Assembly (NCBI RefSeq): GCF_003332825.1
Contig: NZ_QIRF01000019.1
Location: forward strand, 18,812-82,811
Origin: Dyella sp. C9
Lineage (GTDB): Bacteria > Pseudomonadota > Gammaproteobacteria > Xanthomonadales > Rhodanobacteraceae
Reading direction: 5' to 3'
DNA length: 64,000 bases
A model generated the notes under the pieces. The model saw only the letters and a list, made by a program, of their open reading frames with translations, searched no databases and was not told the origin of the DNA. Positions 49,929 through 58,855 of the stretch are shown piece by piece. Positions within the stretch are counted from its first letter, which is position 1. The number at the start of each line of letters is the position of its first letter. Both the position numbers and the translations under genes were made by a program.

Positions 49929-51242
49929 TCAACGTTCGAACAATGCAATCGATTCCACGTGGGCCGTATGCGGGAACATATCCATCACGCCCGCCGCGCT
50001 CAAGCGGAAACCGTGCTTCTGCACCAGGATGCCGGCATCGCGCGCCAGCGAGCCGGGGTGACACGAAACGTACACAATGCGCTGCGTCTGCTTGTGCGGC
50101 AGGTATTCGAGCACCTTGTCGGCGCCGGCGCGCGGCGGATCGAGCAGCAGCTTGTCCCATGGCTGCCTGGCCCAGTGCGCGTGGCGCTGGTCCTCGAACA
50201 GGTTGGCCACCTCGAAACGCGCGTGGGTGATGCCGTTGCGCGCCGCATTCTCGGCGGCTCGCTCCACCAGGCCATGCTCGCCCTCCACGCCCACCACTTC
50301 GGCCACACGGCGGCCGATCGGCAGGGTGAAGTTGCCCAGCCCGCAGAACAGGTCGAGCACGCGATCGGCAGGCTGCGGGTCGAGCAGTTCCATCGCACGC
50401 GCCATCATGCGCTGGTTCATGCCCGCATTGACCTGCACGAAATCGAGCGGGCGGAATTCCAGCTCCACGTCATCGATCGCCGCATCGCCACTGGGAATGC
50501 GGAACGCCAGACGCGGATGTTCCGGCCACAGCGGATGCACGCTGCTGACGCCGCCGGGCTGCAGGTAGATCGCAAAGCCGTGCTGCTTGCCGAATTCGAC
50601 CAGGGCCGCCTGGTCGCGCTCGCTCAGCGGCGACATGTGGCGAAACACCAGGGCCACGGCGTCGTCACCGGCGGCGAATTCGATCTGCGGGATATCGTTG
50701 GCGGCATCCATGCTACCCACCAGTTCGGCCAGCAGGCCGATCTTGGGCCCCAGCGCCGGATGCACTACCTCGCAGCGGCTGATCTCGGCCACGAAGCGCG
50801 GATTGCTCTCTTCGCGGAAACCCACCAGCACGCGTCCCTTCTTGGCCACCGCGCGCACCGACAGGCGTCCCTTGCGGCGATAACCCCAGGGCTGGTCGGT
50901 TAGCGGCGGCAACCACAGCTCCGGCACCACCTTGCCGATGCGCTCGAAGTTGTCCTTCAGCACGCGCTGCTTCACCTCGATCTGCGAAGCGGCGTCCAGG
51001 TGCTGCAGCGAGCAGCCACCGCACTGGCCGAAGTGCTGGCAGCGCGGCTCCACGCGATGCGGCGAACGGGTCAGCAGCTCCACCACATCGGCTTCGTCGT
51101 AGTGGCGATGGCGCTTGCGGATGCGCAGCTTCACCTCTTCGCCCAGCAGGGCGCCACTGACGAACACGGCCTTGCCGTCGATGCGGGCGACGCCCTTGCC
51201 GTCATGGCTGAGGTCGGTGATGGTGGTGTTGAATTCGTTCAT
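49929..51242 (-). CDS. rlmD: 23S rRNA (uracil(1939)-C(5))-methyltransferase RlmD
   Basis: Methylates U1939 of 23S rRNA. The 437 residues start with a TRAM/OB domain (DLSHDGKGVARIDGKAVFV), then the [4Fe-4S] site C68, C74, C77 (CQHFGQCGGCSLQHL) with C157 (ISRCEVVHP). The SAM domain has VLDLFCGLGNFTLPIG and LLDPPRAG, and the catalytic cysteine is in YVSCHPGSLARD. ATG 51242 (MNEFNTTI) used; the frame has a second start six codons upstream. A terminator hairpin separates it from the YdbL-like gene. Confidence 0.95.
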   Translation of the reverse strand: MNEFNTTITDLSHDGKGVARIDGKAVFVSGALLGEEVKLRIRKRHRHYDEADVVELLTRSPHRVEPRCQHFGQCGGCSLQHLDAASQIEVKQRVLKDNFERIGKVVPELWLPPLTDQPWGYRRKGRLSVRAVAKKGRVLVGFREESNPRFVAEISRCEVVHPALGPKIGLLAELVGSMDAANDIPQIEFAAGDDAVALVFRHMSPLSERDQAALVEFGKQHGFAIYLQPGGVSSVHPLWPEHPRLAFRIPSGDAAIDDVELEFRPLDFVQVNAGMNQRMMARAMELLDPQPADRVLDLFCGLGNFTLPIGRRVAEVVGVEGEHGLVERAAENAARNGITHARFEVANLFEDQRHAHWARQPWDKLLLDPPRAGADKVLEYLPHKQTQRIVYVSCHPGSLARDAGILVQKHGFRLSAAGVMDMFPHTAHVESIALFER

Positions 51243-51259
51243 GAGCCTCAAAACAAGCA

Positions 51260-51285
51260 CGCCCGGACCGTGAAGGACCCGGGCG
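51260..51285 (-). terminator. Intrinsic terminator after the YdbL-like gene
   Basis: On the minus strand, CGCCCGG and CCGGGCG arms (51279-51285/51260-51266) with a 12-base loop, then GTGCTTGTTTT. It lies 30 bases after the stop of the DUF1318 lipoprotein gene and before rlmD. Confidence 0.6.
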
Positions 51286-51314
51286 CGGCAATCGGGTGGA
51301 TTGGGCGGAATGGC

Positions 51315-51926
51315 TTACTTCTGCTTCCAGGCGCCCGAGGAGTCCTGATAATACCAGCCCGGGCGCGCGCGCTCGATCCAGCCCTTGGCGAAGGTGGCGC
51401 GGATCTGCGCCTCCCATTCCGGATGGTTGTTGGCATTGGCCACCTCGCGGTAGAGGGCGTTGCGGTCGCGGTTCTCGTCGGCCACGGCTGCATTGAGGCC
51501 AGCGCGCTGGTCCAGCGGCACCTTGGCCGCGTCGCGCACCGCCACCAGGCCATCCTGGGTGAAACCCACCGCCCCGCTGTTGAACAGCGGGGCCAGCGTG
51601 TTGCGGAAGCGATCCTGCATGCGCGCGTGGATGGCGTCGGTGGTCGGCGTCTGGATGCGGATGTTCGGCGTATCGGCCGCATAGGCGGCCGGAATCAACA
51701 GGTCGAGCAGCATCGCCGAGGGCTGGCTGTCCTTCTTGGCCGCCGCCGGCGGCTGCGTGTTGTTGCTGGCCGGCGTGCTGGTAGGCGCGGCGCTGTCCAG
51801 CACGGTGCCGATGAACTGATCGGCGGCCTTTTGCGCCGCCGCCTCGGGAAAATACACGTTGATGGTGACACACCCCACCAGGGCGACCAGCAGCATGGTC
51901 AGCAATCCATAGACGAGCTTGCGCAT
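51315..51926 (-). CDS. DUF1318 (YdbL-like) lipoprotein
   Basis: A 203-residue lipoprotein: signal peptide with lipobox LVGC (cysteine 19) followed by VTINVYFPEAAAQKAADQFI, a low-complexity linker, and a C-terminal DUF1318 domain (about 100-203) ending in RARPGWYYQDSSGAWKQK, which matches the YdbL tail. In E. coli YdbL is a soluble periplasmic protein and the separate lipoprotein YnbE completes the YdbH-YnbE bridge; here no ynbE exists between the genes. The TINVYFP strand after the lipid cysteine could fill the YnbE role, which is my inference. AAGGAG before ATG 51926 is strong. It follows the YdbH-like gene by 44 bases. Confidence 0.85.
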   Translation of the reverse strand: MRKLVYGLLTMLLVALVGCVTINVYFPEAAAQKAADQFIGTVLDSAAPTSTPASNNTQPPAAAKKDSQPSAMLLDLLIPAAYAADTPNIRIQTPTTDAIHARMQDRFRNTLAPLFNSGAVGFTQDGLVAVRDAAKVPLDQRAGLNAAVADENRDRNALYREVANANNHPEWEAQIRATFAKGWIERARPGWYYQDSSGAWKQK

Positions 51927-51970
51927 GTTCGACTCCTTCGGGTGGGGACTCACCGGGGCAGTGAGTGTGC

Positions 51971-53992
51971 TCAATGGACCTCCGGTCCGTTGCCTTCGAT
52001 CGCGGCCTTGATACGTCGTACCAGCGTGGGCCAATCCACCTGGGTCTGGTGGCCGATCACCTGCAGGTGCGGCAAGCCGCTGCCTTCGACAATAGTGTAG
52101 CCGTCGGCGTCGTTGTCCAGTCCGCCCATATGGCATACCGATGCCTGCAACGTGCAGTTGAGGCCGATGCGTTTGTAGCTGAAGGTCTTGAACAACTTCA
52201 GCATGGCGCCCTGCAGGCCGGCAGCGGCGCCACCGCCACCCACGGCGGTGAGGTTGTTCACGGCACGCTGGCTGATGCGACCACCAGTGCCCGCCAGCAG
52301 GTTCGCGCGGAACGCCACCGGACTCCAGTTGACCAGGCGCAACTCGTCGATCGAGCCATCCATGCGTCCGGTGATGCTGCCGAAATCGAACACCGTGGTC
52401 ATCGCCGCGAGGTCCAACTGTCGCATGTGGATGTCGCCGGTCAGTACTGGGCTTGGACCAAACGGTCCCTGCAAAGTCATCCGGGTGATGTCGACGAAGC
52501 CATCGAAGACGTTCACCGAAAGGCCGCCATCCAACTCGAAGCGATCGTCGACCCAGCGCAACGACGGGATGGCACCGCCCAGCGTGCCCTGGAACTCGGG
52601 CCACCCCATGGCTCGCGAGAATGCGGCCATGTCGATGCCGGTAAAGGCCAGCGAGGTCGACAGACGGCGCCCCTTGGCCGCTGCCGGACGCCATTCCATA
52701 TCGCCGATGCGGGCCCGCCCATTGAGCACGGGCACCTCAACCGGATGCTGCAGGCTCAGGGCGCCACCACGGCTCTGCCAGTGCGACTGTGCGGCGCCGT
52801 TGGCGATGCGGTACACCTGCAGGCCCTGCCAACTCAGGGTGGTGGCCGGACGGTCGGCGTCGGCCGACCAGTCGAGCGCGCCGCGCAAGCCCTTCACCGC
52901 CAGCCGACCCTCGGCATCGGCCAGGTCCAGACCCTCGGTATCGAAGGCGAAGCTGCGCAGGCCGTCCCCGTTCATGTCCAGGCTGCCGTTGAGCTGCCCA
53001 TCGATGCGCATGTCGCGCAGGCCCAGCGTGGTAAGCCAGGCCTGGCCATAACGCTGGTACGCCGCGGGGAAGCGCGACTGCAGCTTGTCCAGCCTAAGCT
53101 TCTGCAGGTCGCCCTTGGCGTTGAACGCCATCGAGCCATCGAACTGCAGCGCATCGGCATCCGCCACGCGCAAGCGAGTGAAATCCACTGCACCTCCGCG
53201 GGTCGCCGCGGTGAGGCTGAGCTGCACGGGATGATCCGGCAGGTGCGCGAAGATCGGGCCGAGCAACAGCTCGCCGCCGCGCAGGCTGGCATCGAGATCG
53301 ATGCGCGACGGCGAGGTGGTGGTGTCGATGTTGAGCCGACCGTTGCCGTTGACCGCCTGCCCGGCGATGGTGCCGCTCGGGGTGTCGAAACCGGTTCCAC
53401 TCAGCGCGAACTGGCCCGAGGCCTGCAATCCCTTGTCGGCCATGTCCAGTGCCATGTCCGCATCGAGCTTGCCTGCCGTCGCGCGGCCGGACCACAGCGT
53501 GCCCAGGAGTCCCTGCAGCCACACGGTGGGGACCGCCTTGAGGCTGATCTGGGCGTGGGTGGGCTGGTCCAGCGGCAGCGCCGTGCTCGCCTGCGCCTGC
53601 CCCTGGGTGATGTCGACTTCCAGCGTATTGGCCGCCTCGTCGATCACCATCGACACCTTGGCGTTGCCGAGCGCCGCCCCGGGCGCTCCCGCCAGTTGCA
53701 GAACGCCGTCGAACAGCCAGCGCATATGGACGTCACGCTGCAGGCCACCCTGCAGGTCCAGCGCCACATGCCGCCACCCCAGCGTCGGTATGTCCGCGCG
53801 GGTTGCACGCAACGAGAGTTTCAGTCCACCCTGGGCATCTTCGCTGATGCGCGCCTGGACGTCCTGCATTTTCAGGCCGGGCACGGTGACCGTCTTGGCG
53901 CCCAGCGCGACGTCCGCGCGCGCAGGCAACGCCAGGGCGACCCCCAACAGGATGCCGAGACTGAGCAATAGGTGGCTTGATGTGAAGCGCAT
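51971..53992 (-). CDS. YdbH-like AsmA-family envelope protein (intermembrane lipid transfer)
   Basis: A 673-residue protein of the YdbH/AsmA-like (DUF748/repeating beta-groove) group. An N-terminal helix (LLLSLGILLGVALALPARA) anchors or exports it; the rest is almost all beta strand, with repeated domains, and the C-terminal family signature GTLGGAIPSLRWVDDRFELDGG, VFDFGSITGRMDGSIDELRLVNWSP and the final cysteine-containing IGLNCTLQASVCHMGG. In E. coli YdbH with TamB and YhdP moves phospholipid to the outer membrane. The protein is shorter than E. coli YdbH (about 880 residues). ATG 53992 chosen. Divergent from the response regulator gene with only 44 bases between starts. Confidence 0.82.
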   Translation of the reverse strand: MRFTSSHLLLSLGILLGVALALPARADVALGAKTVTVPGLKMQDVQARISEDAQGGLKLSLRATRADIPTLGWRHVALDLQGGLQRDVHMRWLFDGVLQLAGAPGAALGNAKVSMVIDEAANTLEVDITQGQAQASTALPLDQPTHAQISLKAVPTVWLQGLLGTLWSGRATAGKLDADMALDMADKGLQASGQFALSGTGFDTPSGTIAGQAVNGNGRLNIDTTTSPSRIDLDASLRGGELLLGPIFAHLPDHPVQLSLTAATRGGAVDFTRLRVADADALQFDGSMAFNAKGDLQKLRLDKLQSRFPAAYQRYGQAWLTTLGLRDMRIDGQLNGSLDMNGDGLRSFAFDTEGLDLADAEGRLAVKGLRGALDWSADADRPATTLSWQGLQVYRIANGAAQSHWQSRGGALSLQHPVEVPVLNGRARIGDMEWRPAAAKGRRLSTSLAFTGIDMAAFSRAMGWPEFQGTLGGAIPSLRWVDDRFELDGGLSVNVFDGFVDITRMTLQGPFGPSPVLTGDIHMRQLDLAAMTTVFDFGSITGRMDGSIDELRLVNWSPVAFRANLLAGTGGRISQRAVNNLTAVGGGGAAAGLQGAMLKLFKTFSYKRIGLNCTLQASVCHMGGLDNDADGYTIVEGSGLPHLQVIGHQTQVDWPTLVRRIKAAIEGNGPEVH

Positions 53993-54036
53993 GACGCGCC
54001 ATTCTGCCAAAAACAGCTGAACGACACGGACTAGTC

Positions 54037-54780
54037 ATGTTCAACACGCTTTCCAGCGAGGCCCCGCAAGGGCTCGTCACGCCCGAAGCCGTACGCGCCC
54101 TGGTGGCCGACGACGATCCCGCGAGCTGCCTGTTCCTGGTCGAGGCGCTGCGCAGCCTGGGCCTGGAGGCGCAAGCCTGTCACGATGGCGCAACAGCGAT
54201 CGCGCTCGCCCATGACCAGGCCTTCGACCTGCTGCTGCTCGACTGCCGCATGCCTGGCGCCGGCGCCGAGGAAGTCCTGGCAGCGCTGCGCCAGGACCCC
54301 CATGCACGCTCCACCGACAGCACGGCTGTCGCCACCAGCGCCGATATGGACATGGCCCACCGGCAGCGCCTGCTGGCAGCCGAGTTCAGCGAAGTACTGC
54401 AAAAACCCTGCAACATCGCCGACTTGCGGCGGATCCTGGGGTTGGTGCAGGCCGGTGCAGGTACCCTGCCCTTGCTGGACGACCAGCAGGCGGTGGCCAC
54501 CATGGGTGATGCTGAGGTTGTGAAGGCCATGCGAACGCTGCTGCGCGCCGAGCTGGCCGGCCTTTACCAGGACCTGGACGTACTGAGGAACGATCCGGAA
54601 GCCTTTGCCGGCCGCTTGCACCGCCTGCGCTCGTCCTGCGGCTTCTGTGGCGCGGCTGCCCTGGCCACCCAGGCCACGCTGCTGCAACGGCACCTCAAGC
54701 TTGGACACTCCGGCTCGCTGGCGCCGCTCTCTCGTTTCCGCAAGGCGCTTCTGGCCACCATCGACGCCCTCGGCAGCTAA
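54037..54780 (+). CDS. Response regulator with C-terminal Hpt-like domain
   Basis: A 247-residue two-domain protein. Residues about 20-140 form a receiver with the acidic pocket D25-D27, phospho-acceptor D69 (LLLLDCRMPG), T100/S101 and K123 (LQKPC). Residues about 150-247 are helical and look like an Hpt domain: H195 in GRLHRLRSSCGFCGA, where a normal Hpt reads H-x-L-K-G-S-x-x-x-x-G. The lysine and glycine after the histidine are replaced by R and S, so phosphotransfer may be altered. There is no DNA-binding or enzyme domain. A partner histidine kinase is not in the window. Ends 5 bases before the convergent recO stop. Confidence 0.8.
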   Translation: MFNTLSSEAPQGLVTPEAVRALVADDDPASCLFLVEALRSLGLEAQACHDGATAIALAHDQAFDLLLLDCRMPGAGAEEVLAALRQDPHARSTDSTAVATSADMDMAHRQRLLAAEFSEVLQKPCNIADLRRILGLVQAGAGTLPLLDDQQAVATMGDAEVVKAMRTLLRAELAGLYQDLDVLRNDPEAFAGRLHRLRSSCGFCGAAALATQATLLQRHLKLGHSGSLAPLSRFRKALLATIDALGS

Positions 54781-54785
54781 ACCGG

Positions 54786-55496
54786 CTAACGGCGACTGAT
54801 GGCCGCCCCGAGCACCTGCCAGGCACGCAATTCGCCGCCCCCAAGGTGGTAGCGGATCACTTCGCGCATCATTGCGCGCAAGGCCGACAGGCCAACCGTG
54901 TCGGGCATGCGGTCCTCGGCCAGGTTCAAGAGATCGGCGCCACGCAGCGCATGTGTGGTTCCCGGCGGGCAGGGTGACGGCCCCTGCTCGACCGCGTAGC
55001 GATAAAGTTGCGCCGGTTCCACCGGCTCGCCCGACTCGGCCTCGAACTCCAGCTGCAGGCCATAACCCACCGCGTCCAGCAGGTCACGTTCAAAGCGGCG
55101 CAGCGTCCATGCCAGCGAATCGTCCGACGCCAGGCGCGGCAAGGTGCGCGCGTAGGCATCGTACAACTGCGGCTGCGGATCCTGGCGACCCGTCAGGCGC
55201 ACCACCAGTTCGTTGAGATAGAGGCCGGCGAGGCCCGCATCACCGGCCAGCCGCTGGGGCGTGCCGATGCTTTCGGCGGCCTGCAGGGTGGCCAATTCGC
55301 CGCGCAGCAGCAGATCCAATGCCAGCGGCTGGAATGGTTCCAGCTGCGAGCGTTGCAGTTTCGCCCGTTCCCGCCGCACGCCCCGGGCGACCACGCCCAC
55401 GCGGCCGTGATCCCGGGTCAGGCATTCGAGCAGCAACGAAGTCTCGCGATAAGGCCGCGCATGCAGGACATAGGCCGGTTGCTGTTCGATGCGCAT
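54786..55496 (-). CDS. recO: DNA repair protein RecO
   Basis: RecO works with RecR to load RecA on SSB-coated gaps. The 236-residue product has the N-terminal OB fold (PAYVLHARPYRETSLLLECLT, HGRVGVVARGVRR), the linker QPLALDLLLRGELATL and helical C-terminal part (LAGLYLNELVVRLTGRQDP, FERDLLDAVGYGLQL). It lacks the four-cysteine zinc motif, as do other gammaproteobacterial RecO proteins. It follows era with about 96 bases between, closing the lepA-lepB-DUF4845-rnc-era-recO run. Confidence 0.93.
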   Translation of the reverse strand: MRIEQQPAYVLHARPYRETSLLLECLTRDHGRVGVVARGVRRERAKLQRSQLEPFQPLALDLLLRGELATLQAAESIGTPQRLAGDAGLAGLYLNELVVRLTGRQDPQPQLYDAYARTLPRLASDDSLAWTLRRFERDLLDAVGYGLQLEFEAESGEPVEPAQLYRYAVEQGPSPCPPGTTHALRGADLLNLAEDRMPDTVGLSALRAMMREVIRYHLGGGELRAWQVLGAAISRR

Positions 55497-55592
55497 GCTG
55501 GCCCGTGCCGCTTACGACGCCCGCGCCCGGCGCGGCGTGGCAACGGATGGCCCATCGTGGTGCACGCTCCGGTCCATGCGCGCCGCGACCCG

Positions 55593-56534
55593 TCAGTCCG
55601 TATAGCCGAACTTCTTGAGCATGGTCTCGTCGTCGACCCAGCCCTCGCGCACCTTCACCCACAGGCGCAGGAATACCTTGCGCTCGAACGCGCGTTCCAT
55701 GTGGCGCCGCGCCGCCGTTCCGATGGCCTTCAGCTGGGCGCCTCCGTTGCCGATCACGATGGCCTTCTGGCCGTCCCGCTCGACCCAGATCACCGCGTGG
55801 ATCTCCGCCACGCCATCGGGGCGATCCTTGAACTGCTCGATTTCAACCGTGGTGGCGTAAGGCAGCTCCTGGTCCAGGCGCAGCATCAGCTGCTCGCGCA
55901 CCATTTCGGCGGCAAGGAAACGCTCGCTGCGATCGGTGATCTCGTCTTCGCCGTAGACGGGCGGCTGCACCGGCAGGCGCTTGAGGATGCCCTGCTCCAG
56001 TTCCTTCAGCCCCTTCTGCTTGAGAGCGCTGACGTAATAGACATCATCGAACTGGTGATGCTGCATCAACTCGGCCACGAAGGGCAGCATGGTGGCCTTT
56101 TCCTTGGCCAGGTCCACCTTGTTGATCACCAGCAGGCGCGGCACCTTCTGCTCGACCAGGGCGTCGTACAGCGCCTGGTCCTCGTCGGTCCAGCGGCCCG
56201 CCTCGATCACCTGCACCACCACGTCCACTTCGCTGATGGCTGAACGGGCTGCGCGATTGAGGCTGCGGTTCATGGCGCGCTTGGCGCCGCGGTGCAGGCC
56301 GGGGGTATCCACGTACATGATCTGGCCGGCTTCGCTGGTGGCGATGCCGAGGATGCGGTGGCGCGTGGTCTGCGGTCGCGGGCTGACGATGGACAGGCGA
56401 AAGCCGATCAGTGCGTTCAGCAGGGTCGACTTGCCCACGTTCGGGCGTCCCGCCAGCGCAACGGTGCCGCAGCGGAAATCGTCATGGGGAAGCTCGGCGG
56501 GAGCACCGAGGTCGAGGTCGTCGTTGTCGTTCAT
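55593..56534 (-). CDS. era: GTPase Era
   Basis: A ribosome-assembly GTPase acting on the 16S rRNA 3' end. 313 residues. G motifs: GRPNVGKSTLLN, DTPGLHRGAKRAM, and NKVDLAKEK, with the switch region PQTTRHRILGI. The C-terminal KH domain shows EREGQ-type AVIWVERDGQKAIVIGNGGAQLKAIG followed by RKVFLRLWVKVREGWVDDE. ATG 56534 (MNDNDDLD) used; the nine in-frame codons upstream are unlikely to be used. About 168 bases separate it from rnc, more than usual; I see no clear promoter in that gap. Confidence 0.96.
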   Translation of the reverse strand: MNDNDDLDLGAPAELPHDDFRCGTVALAGRPNVGKSTLLNALIGFRLSIVSPRPQTTRHRILGIATSEAGQIMYVDTPGLHRGAKRAMNRSLNRAARSAISEVDVVVQVIEAGRWTDEDQALYDALVEQKVPRLLVINKVDLAKEKATMLPFVAELMQHHQFDDVYYVSALKQKGLKELEQGILKRLPVQPPVYGEDEITDRSERFLAAEMVREQLMLRLDQELPYATTVEIEQFKDRPDGVAEIHAVIWVERDGQKAIVIGNGGAQLKAIGTAARRHMERAFERKVFLRLWVKVREGWVDDETMLKKFGYTD

Positions 56535-56702
56535 GAGCGGAGCCTGTATCGGCCCTCGCAAGCAAGGGCCGGCAAACGCAGGACAATCCTGCGGGGGTAC
56601 GGTAAGAGTGTATGTCCTTGGCGCCAGGGGATGATAACGGCGCCTGGCTGAGCCGGCCCATCAGGAAGGCTCAGGGACCCGGAAGGACGGGGCCCGGCAG
56701 AT

Positions 56703-57359
56703 TCAGCCCAGTGCTTCCTGTAGGCGCTGGAGGACGGTTTCGGCTGCTTCCTGCTCCGCCGCCCGCCGACTGCTGCCCCGGCCTTCGGCGCGGATCGCCG
56801 ACGGCTCGGTGATCTCGCAGGACACGTCAAAGGTCTTGGCGTGATCCTCGCCATGGCTATCGATCAGTTCGTACTGAGGCAGCGCCCAGCCCCGTCCCTG
56901 CAACAGCTCCTGCAGGCGGGTCTTGGCGTCCTTGGACGAGCGCGGGATCGCCGCCACCAGCGGTCCGAACAGGGCCCGCACCACCTCGCGGCATTCGGCA
57001 AAGCCGGCGTCCAGGTAGACCGCCGCGACCAGTGCCTCGAAGGCGTCCGCCAGGATGGATTCCCGACGGAAACCGCCACTCTTCAGCTCCCCCGAACCGA
57101 GCTTGAGCTCGTCGCCGATCTCCAGCTCGCGCGCGATGACGGCCAGCGCCTGGCCATTCACCAGTTGGGCGCGCAGGCGGGACAGCTCGCCTTCGCTGGC
57201 ATGGGGATGGGCCTCGAACAGCAGCTCGGCCACCACCGCGCCCAGCAAGGCATCCCCCAGGAACTCCAGGCGCTCGTTGTTTGGCTTGCCCGCGCTGCGG
57301 TGGGTCAGTGCCAGCTGGGCCAGCGCGGGATCACGAAAACGGTAGGCGAGCCTGGTCAA
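56703..57359 (-). CDS. rnc: Ribonuclease III
   Basis: Cuts double-stranded RNA, including the 30S rRNA precursor. 218 residues. The catalytic signature is NERLEFLGDALLGAVV and DAFEALVAAVYLDAGF holds the second pair of acidic residues; the dsRNA-binding domain follows (DAKTRLQELLQGRGWALPQYEL through EGRGSSRRAAEQEAAETVLQRL). The start codon is TTG with AGG a few bases upstream; the first family residues (YRFRDPALAQLALTHRSAG) come right after it, so no earlier start is needed. DUF4845 and lepB precede it on the strand, 15 bases away from the former. Confidence 0.95.
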   Translation of the reverse strand: MTRLAYRFRDPALAQLALTHRSAGKPNNERLEFLGDALLGAVVAELLFEAHPHASEGELSRLRAQLVNGQALAVIARELEIGDELKLGSGELKSGGFRRESILADAFEALVAAVYLDAGFAECREVVRALFGPLVAAIPRSSKDAKTRLQELLQGRGWALPQYELIDSHGEDHAKTFDVSCEITEPSAIRAEGRGSSRRAAEQEAAETVLQRLQEALG

Positions 57360-57374
57360 ATCCTGGGCCTGTGC

Positions 57375-57755
57375 TTATTCGCCGACGTTGCCCTGCAGCG
57401 CCACGCTCTTCTCGAAGTGCAGCAGGAAGTCGATGTTGTACATGAAGGGCACGCGCTTGTCGTAGCTGACCTTGAGCGACGTGGTGTTGTTCTCGCGCGA
57501 CACGGTGATGTCCTTGGGACCCACGGTGTCGGTACTGACGTACTGGAAGTCCAGCTTGCGCAGCAGGTCGTTGCGGACCTCATTGAGGGACTTGCCTTCC
57601 AGCCCGCCACCAGCTTCCTGCGCCAGGGCCTTGGATACGCCCATGTATTCCATGTAGGACGGCACCAGCTTCATCGCCATGAAGCCAAAGAATCCAACCA
57701 CCATCAGCACGATCACGAACCCGATAAGGGTGATGCCCGTCTGCTTCGATTTCAT
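57375..57755 (-). CDS. DUF4845 membrane protein
   Basis: A 126-residue protein with a pseudopilin-like start (KSKQTGITLIGFVIVLMVVGFFGFMAMK) and a periplasmic remainder (YMEYMGVSKAL, LLRKLDFQYVSTDTV, VSYDKRVPFMYNIDFLLHF). This is the DUF4845 family nearly always found between lepB and rnc in beta- and gammaproteobacteria. Its function is unknown; despite the T-L-I-G start there is no G-F-T-L-I-E glutamate, so it is not a true pilin. ATG 57755 has AGGGG upstream. Confidence 0.88.
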   Translation of the reverse strand: MKSKQTGITLIGFVIVLMVVGFFGFMAMKLVPSYMEYMGVSKALAQEAGGGLEGKSLNEVRNDLLRKLDFQYVSTDTVGPKDITVSRENNTTSLKVSYDKRVPFMYNIDFLLHFEKSVALQGNVGE

Positions 57756-57901
57756 AGTCCCCTCGCTATGCCGGTCTGCGGCGCTGCCCATTCGATACCG
57801 CGCGCCGCCGGCAAGGTGCCGGCGACGCCCACAGTATGCCCATTGTCGCCGCAAGCCACAGCCAGCGTCACCGGTCGCGCATCAACACCGGTCACGGTTT
57901 C

Positions 57902-58804
57902 TCAATGAATGATCGTTCCCATGCGGTTGAAGGCCACGCCCGAGCCGGTCCAGCTCAGCCAGATCAGGAAGGCCTTGCCAGCCAGGTTCTGCTCCGGCAG
58001 GCAGCCCCACCAGCGGCTGTCCGTGCTGTTGTAGCGGTTGTCACCCATCGCCAGGTAGCAGCCCTGCGGCACCACCAGCGGCACGCGGGCGTTGGGTAGC
58101 GGCGGCGGGATCGCATAGTTGGGCATGCGTGCGGTCAGGTGGTTGACCACGCCCCCCTGCCCATTGGGCAGGTGCTCGTTCCACACCGTGGCGCCCATTT
58201 CCAGCATCAGGCGCGATTCGGCGCGCTTGGGGTCGCCCTCGTAAGGGCCCACCAGGTCGGCGGCCACCGGTTCGCCATTGATGATCAGCTGGTCACCGTG
58301 CATCTCGACGCGGTCGCCCGGAACGCCGATCACGCGCTTGATCCAGTTCTGGTTCGGCACCGGCGCATGCGGGTCCGAGCAGCTCTGGTCGCCGCTGCGC
58401 ACCAGCTTGCCGCCGTCCTCGCACAGGTAACCGGGGAAGCGGAACACCACCACGTCACCGCGCTTGGGCTCGCCCAGGCTCACGAACTTGTTGTTGAAGG
58501 CCGGCATGCGCAGGCCATAGGCGAACTTGTTCACCAGGATGAAGTCGCCCACGTCCAGGGTCGGCATCATCGAGCCGGAGGGAATGCGGAACGGCTCGGC
58601 TACGAACGAACGCAGCAACAACACCACCAGCACCACCGGGAACAGCGAGCGGGACCAGTCCACGATCACCGGCTCGGGAACCTCGCTGCCGGCCGCCGCG
58701 GCCCTGGCCTTGCGCTGCTTGTGGAAGAACAGGCGATCGAGGCCCCACACCACGCCAAACAGCACGGTCAGGCCAAGCAGAATCGCCGAAAAGTCGAAAT
58801 CCAT
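57902..58804 (-). CDS. lepB: Signal peptidase I LepB
   Basis: The inner-membrane peptidase that removes Sec and Tat signal peptides. 300 residues. Two N-terminal helices flank a basic loop; S78 in IPSGSMMPTL is the nucleophile and K156 in WIKRVIGVPGDRVE the general base. Later family boxes are GDNRYNSTDSRWWG and AFLIWLSW. It lies 51 bases after lepA, with DUF4845 146 bases downstream, the usual lepA-lepB order. Confidence 0.96.
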   Translation of the reverse strand: MDFDFSAILLGLTVLFGVVWGLDRLFFHKQRKARAAAAGSEVPEPVIVDWSRSLFPVVLVVLLLRSFVAEPFRIPSGSMMPTLDVGDFILVNKFAYGLRMPAFNNKFVSLGEPKRGDVVVFRFPGYLCEDGGKLVRSGDQSCSDPHAPVPNQNWIKRVIGVPGDRVEMHGDQLIINGEPVAADLVGPYEGDPKRAESRLMLEMGATVWNEHLPNGQGGVVNHLTARMPNYAIPPPLPNARVPLVVPQGCYLAMGDNRYNSTDSRWWGCLPEQNLAGKAFLIWLSWTGSGVAFNRMGTIIH

Positions 58805-58855
58805 GCCCTACTCCAAGGTTGCCCGGCGTGGGGGACGCCGACCCCGTAGATCTTG

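Noticed and set aside
51965..53971. 668-codon plus-strand frame opposite the YdbH-like gene
   Set aside because: No family similarity; the minus-strand gene has a signal anchor and beta-rich family motifs.
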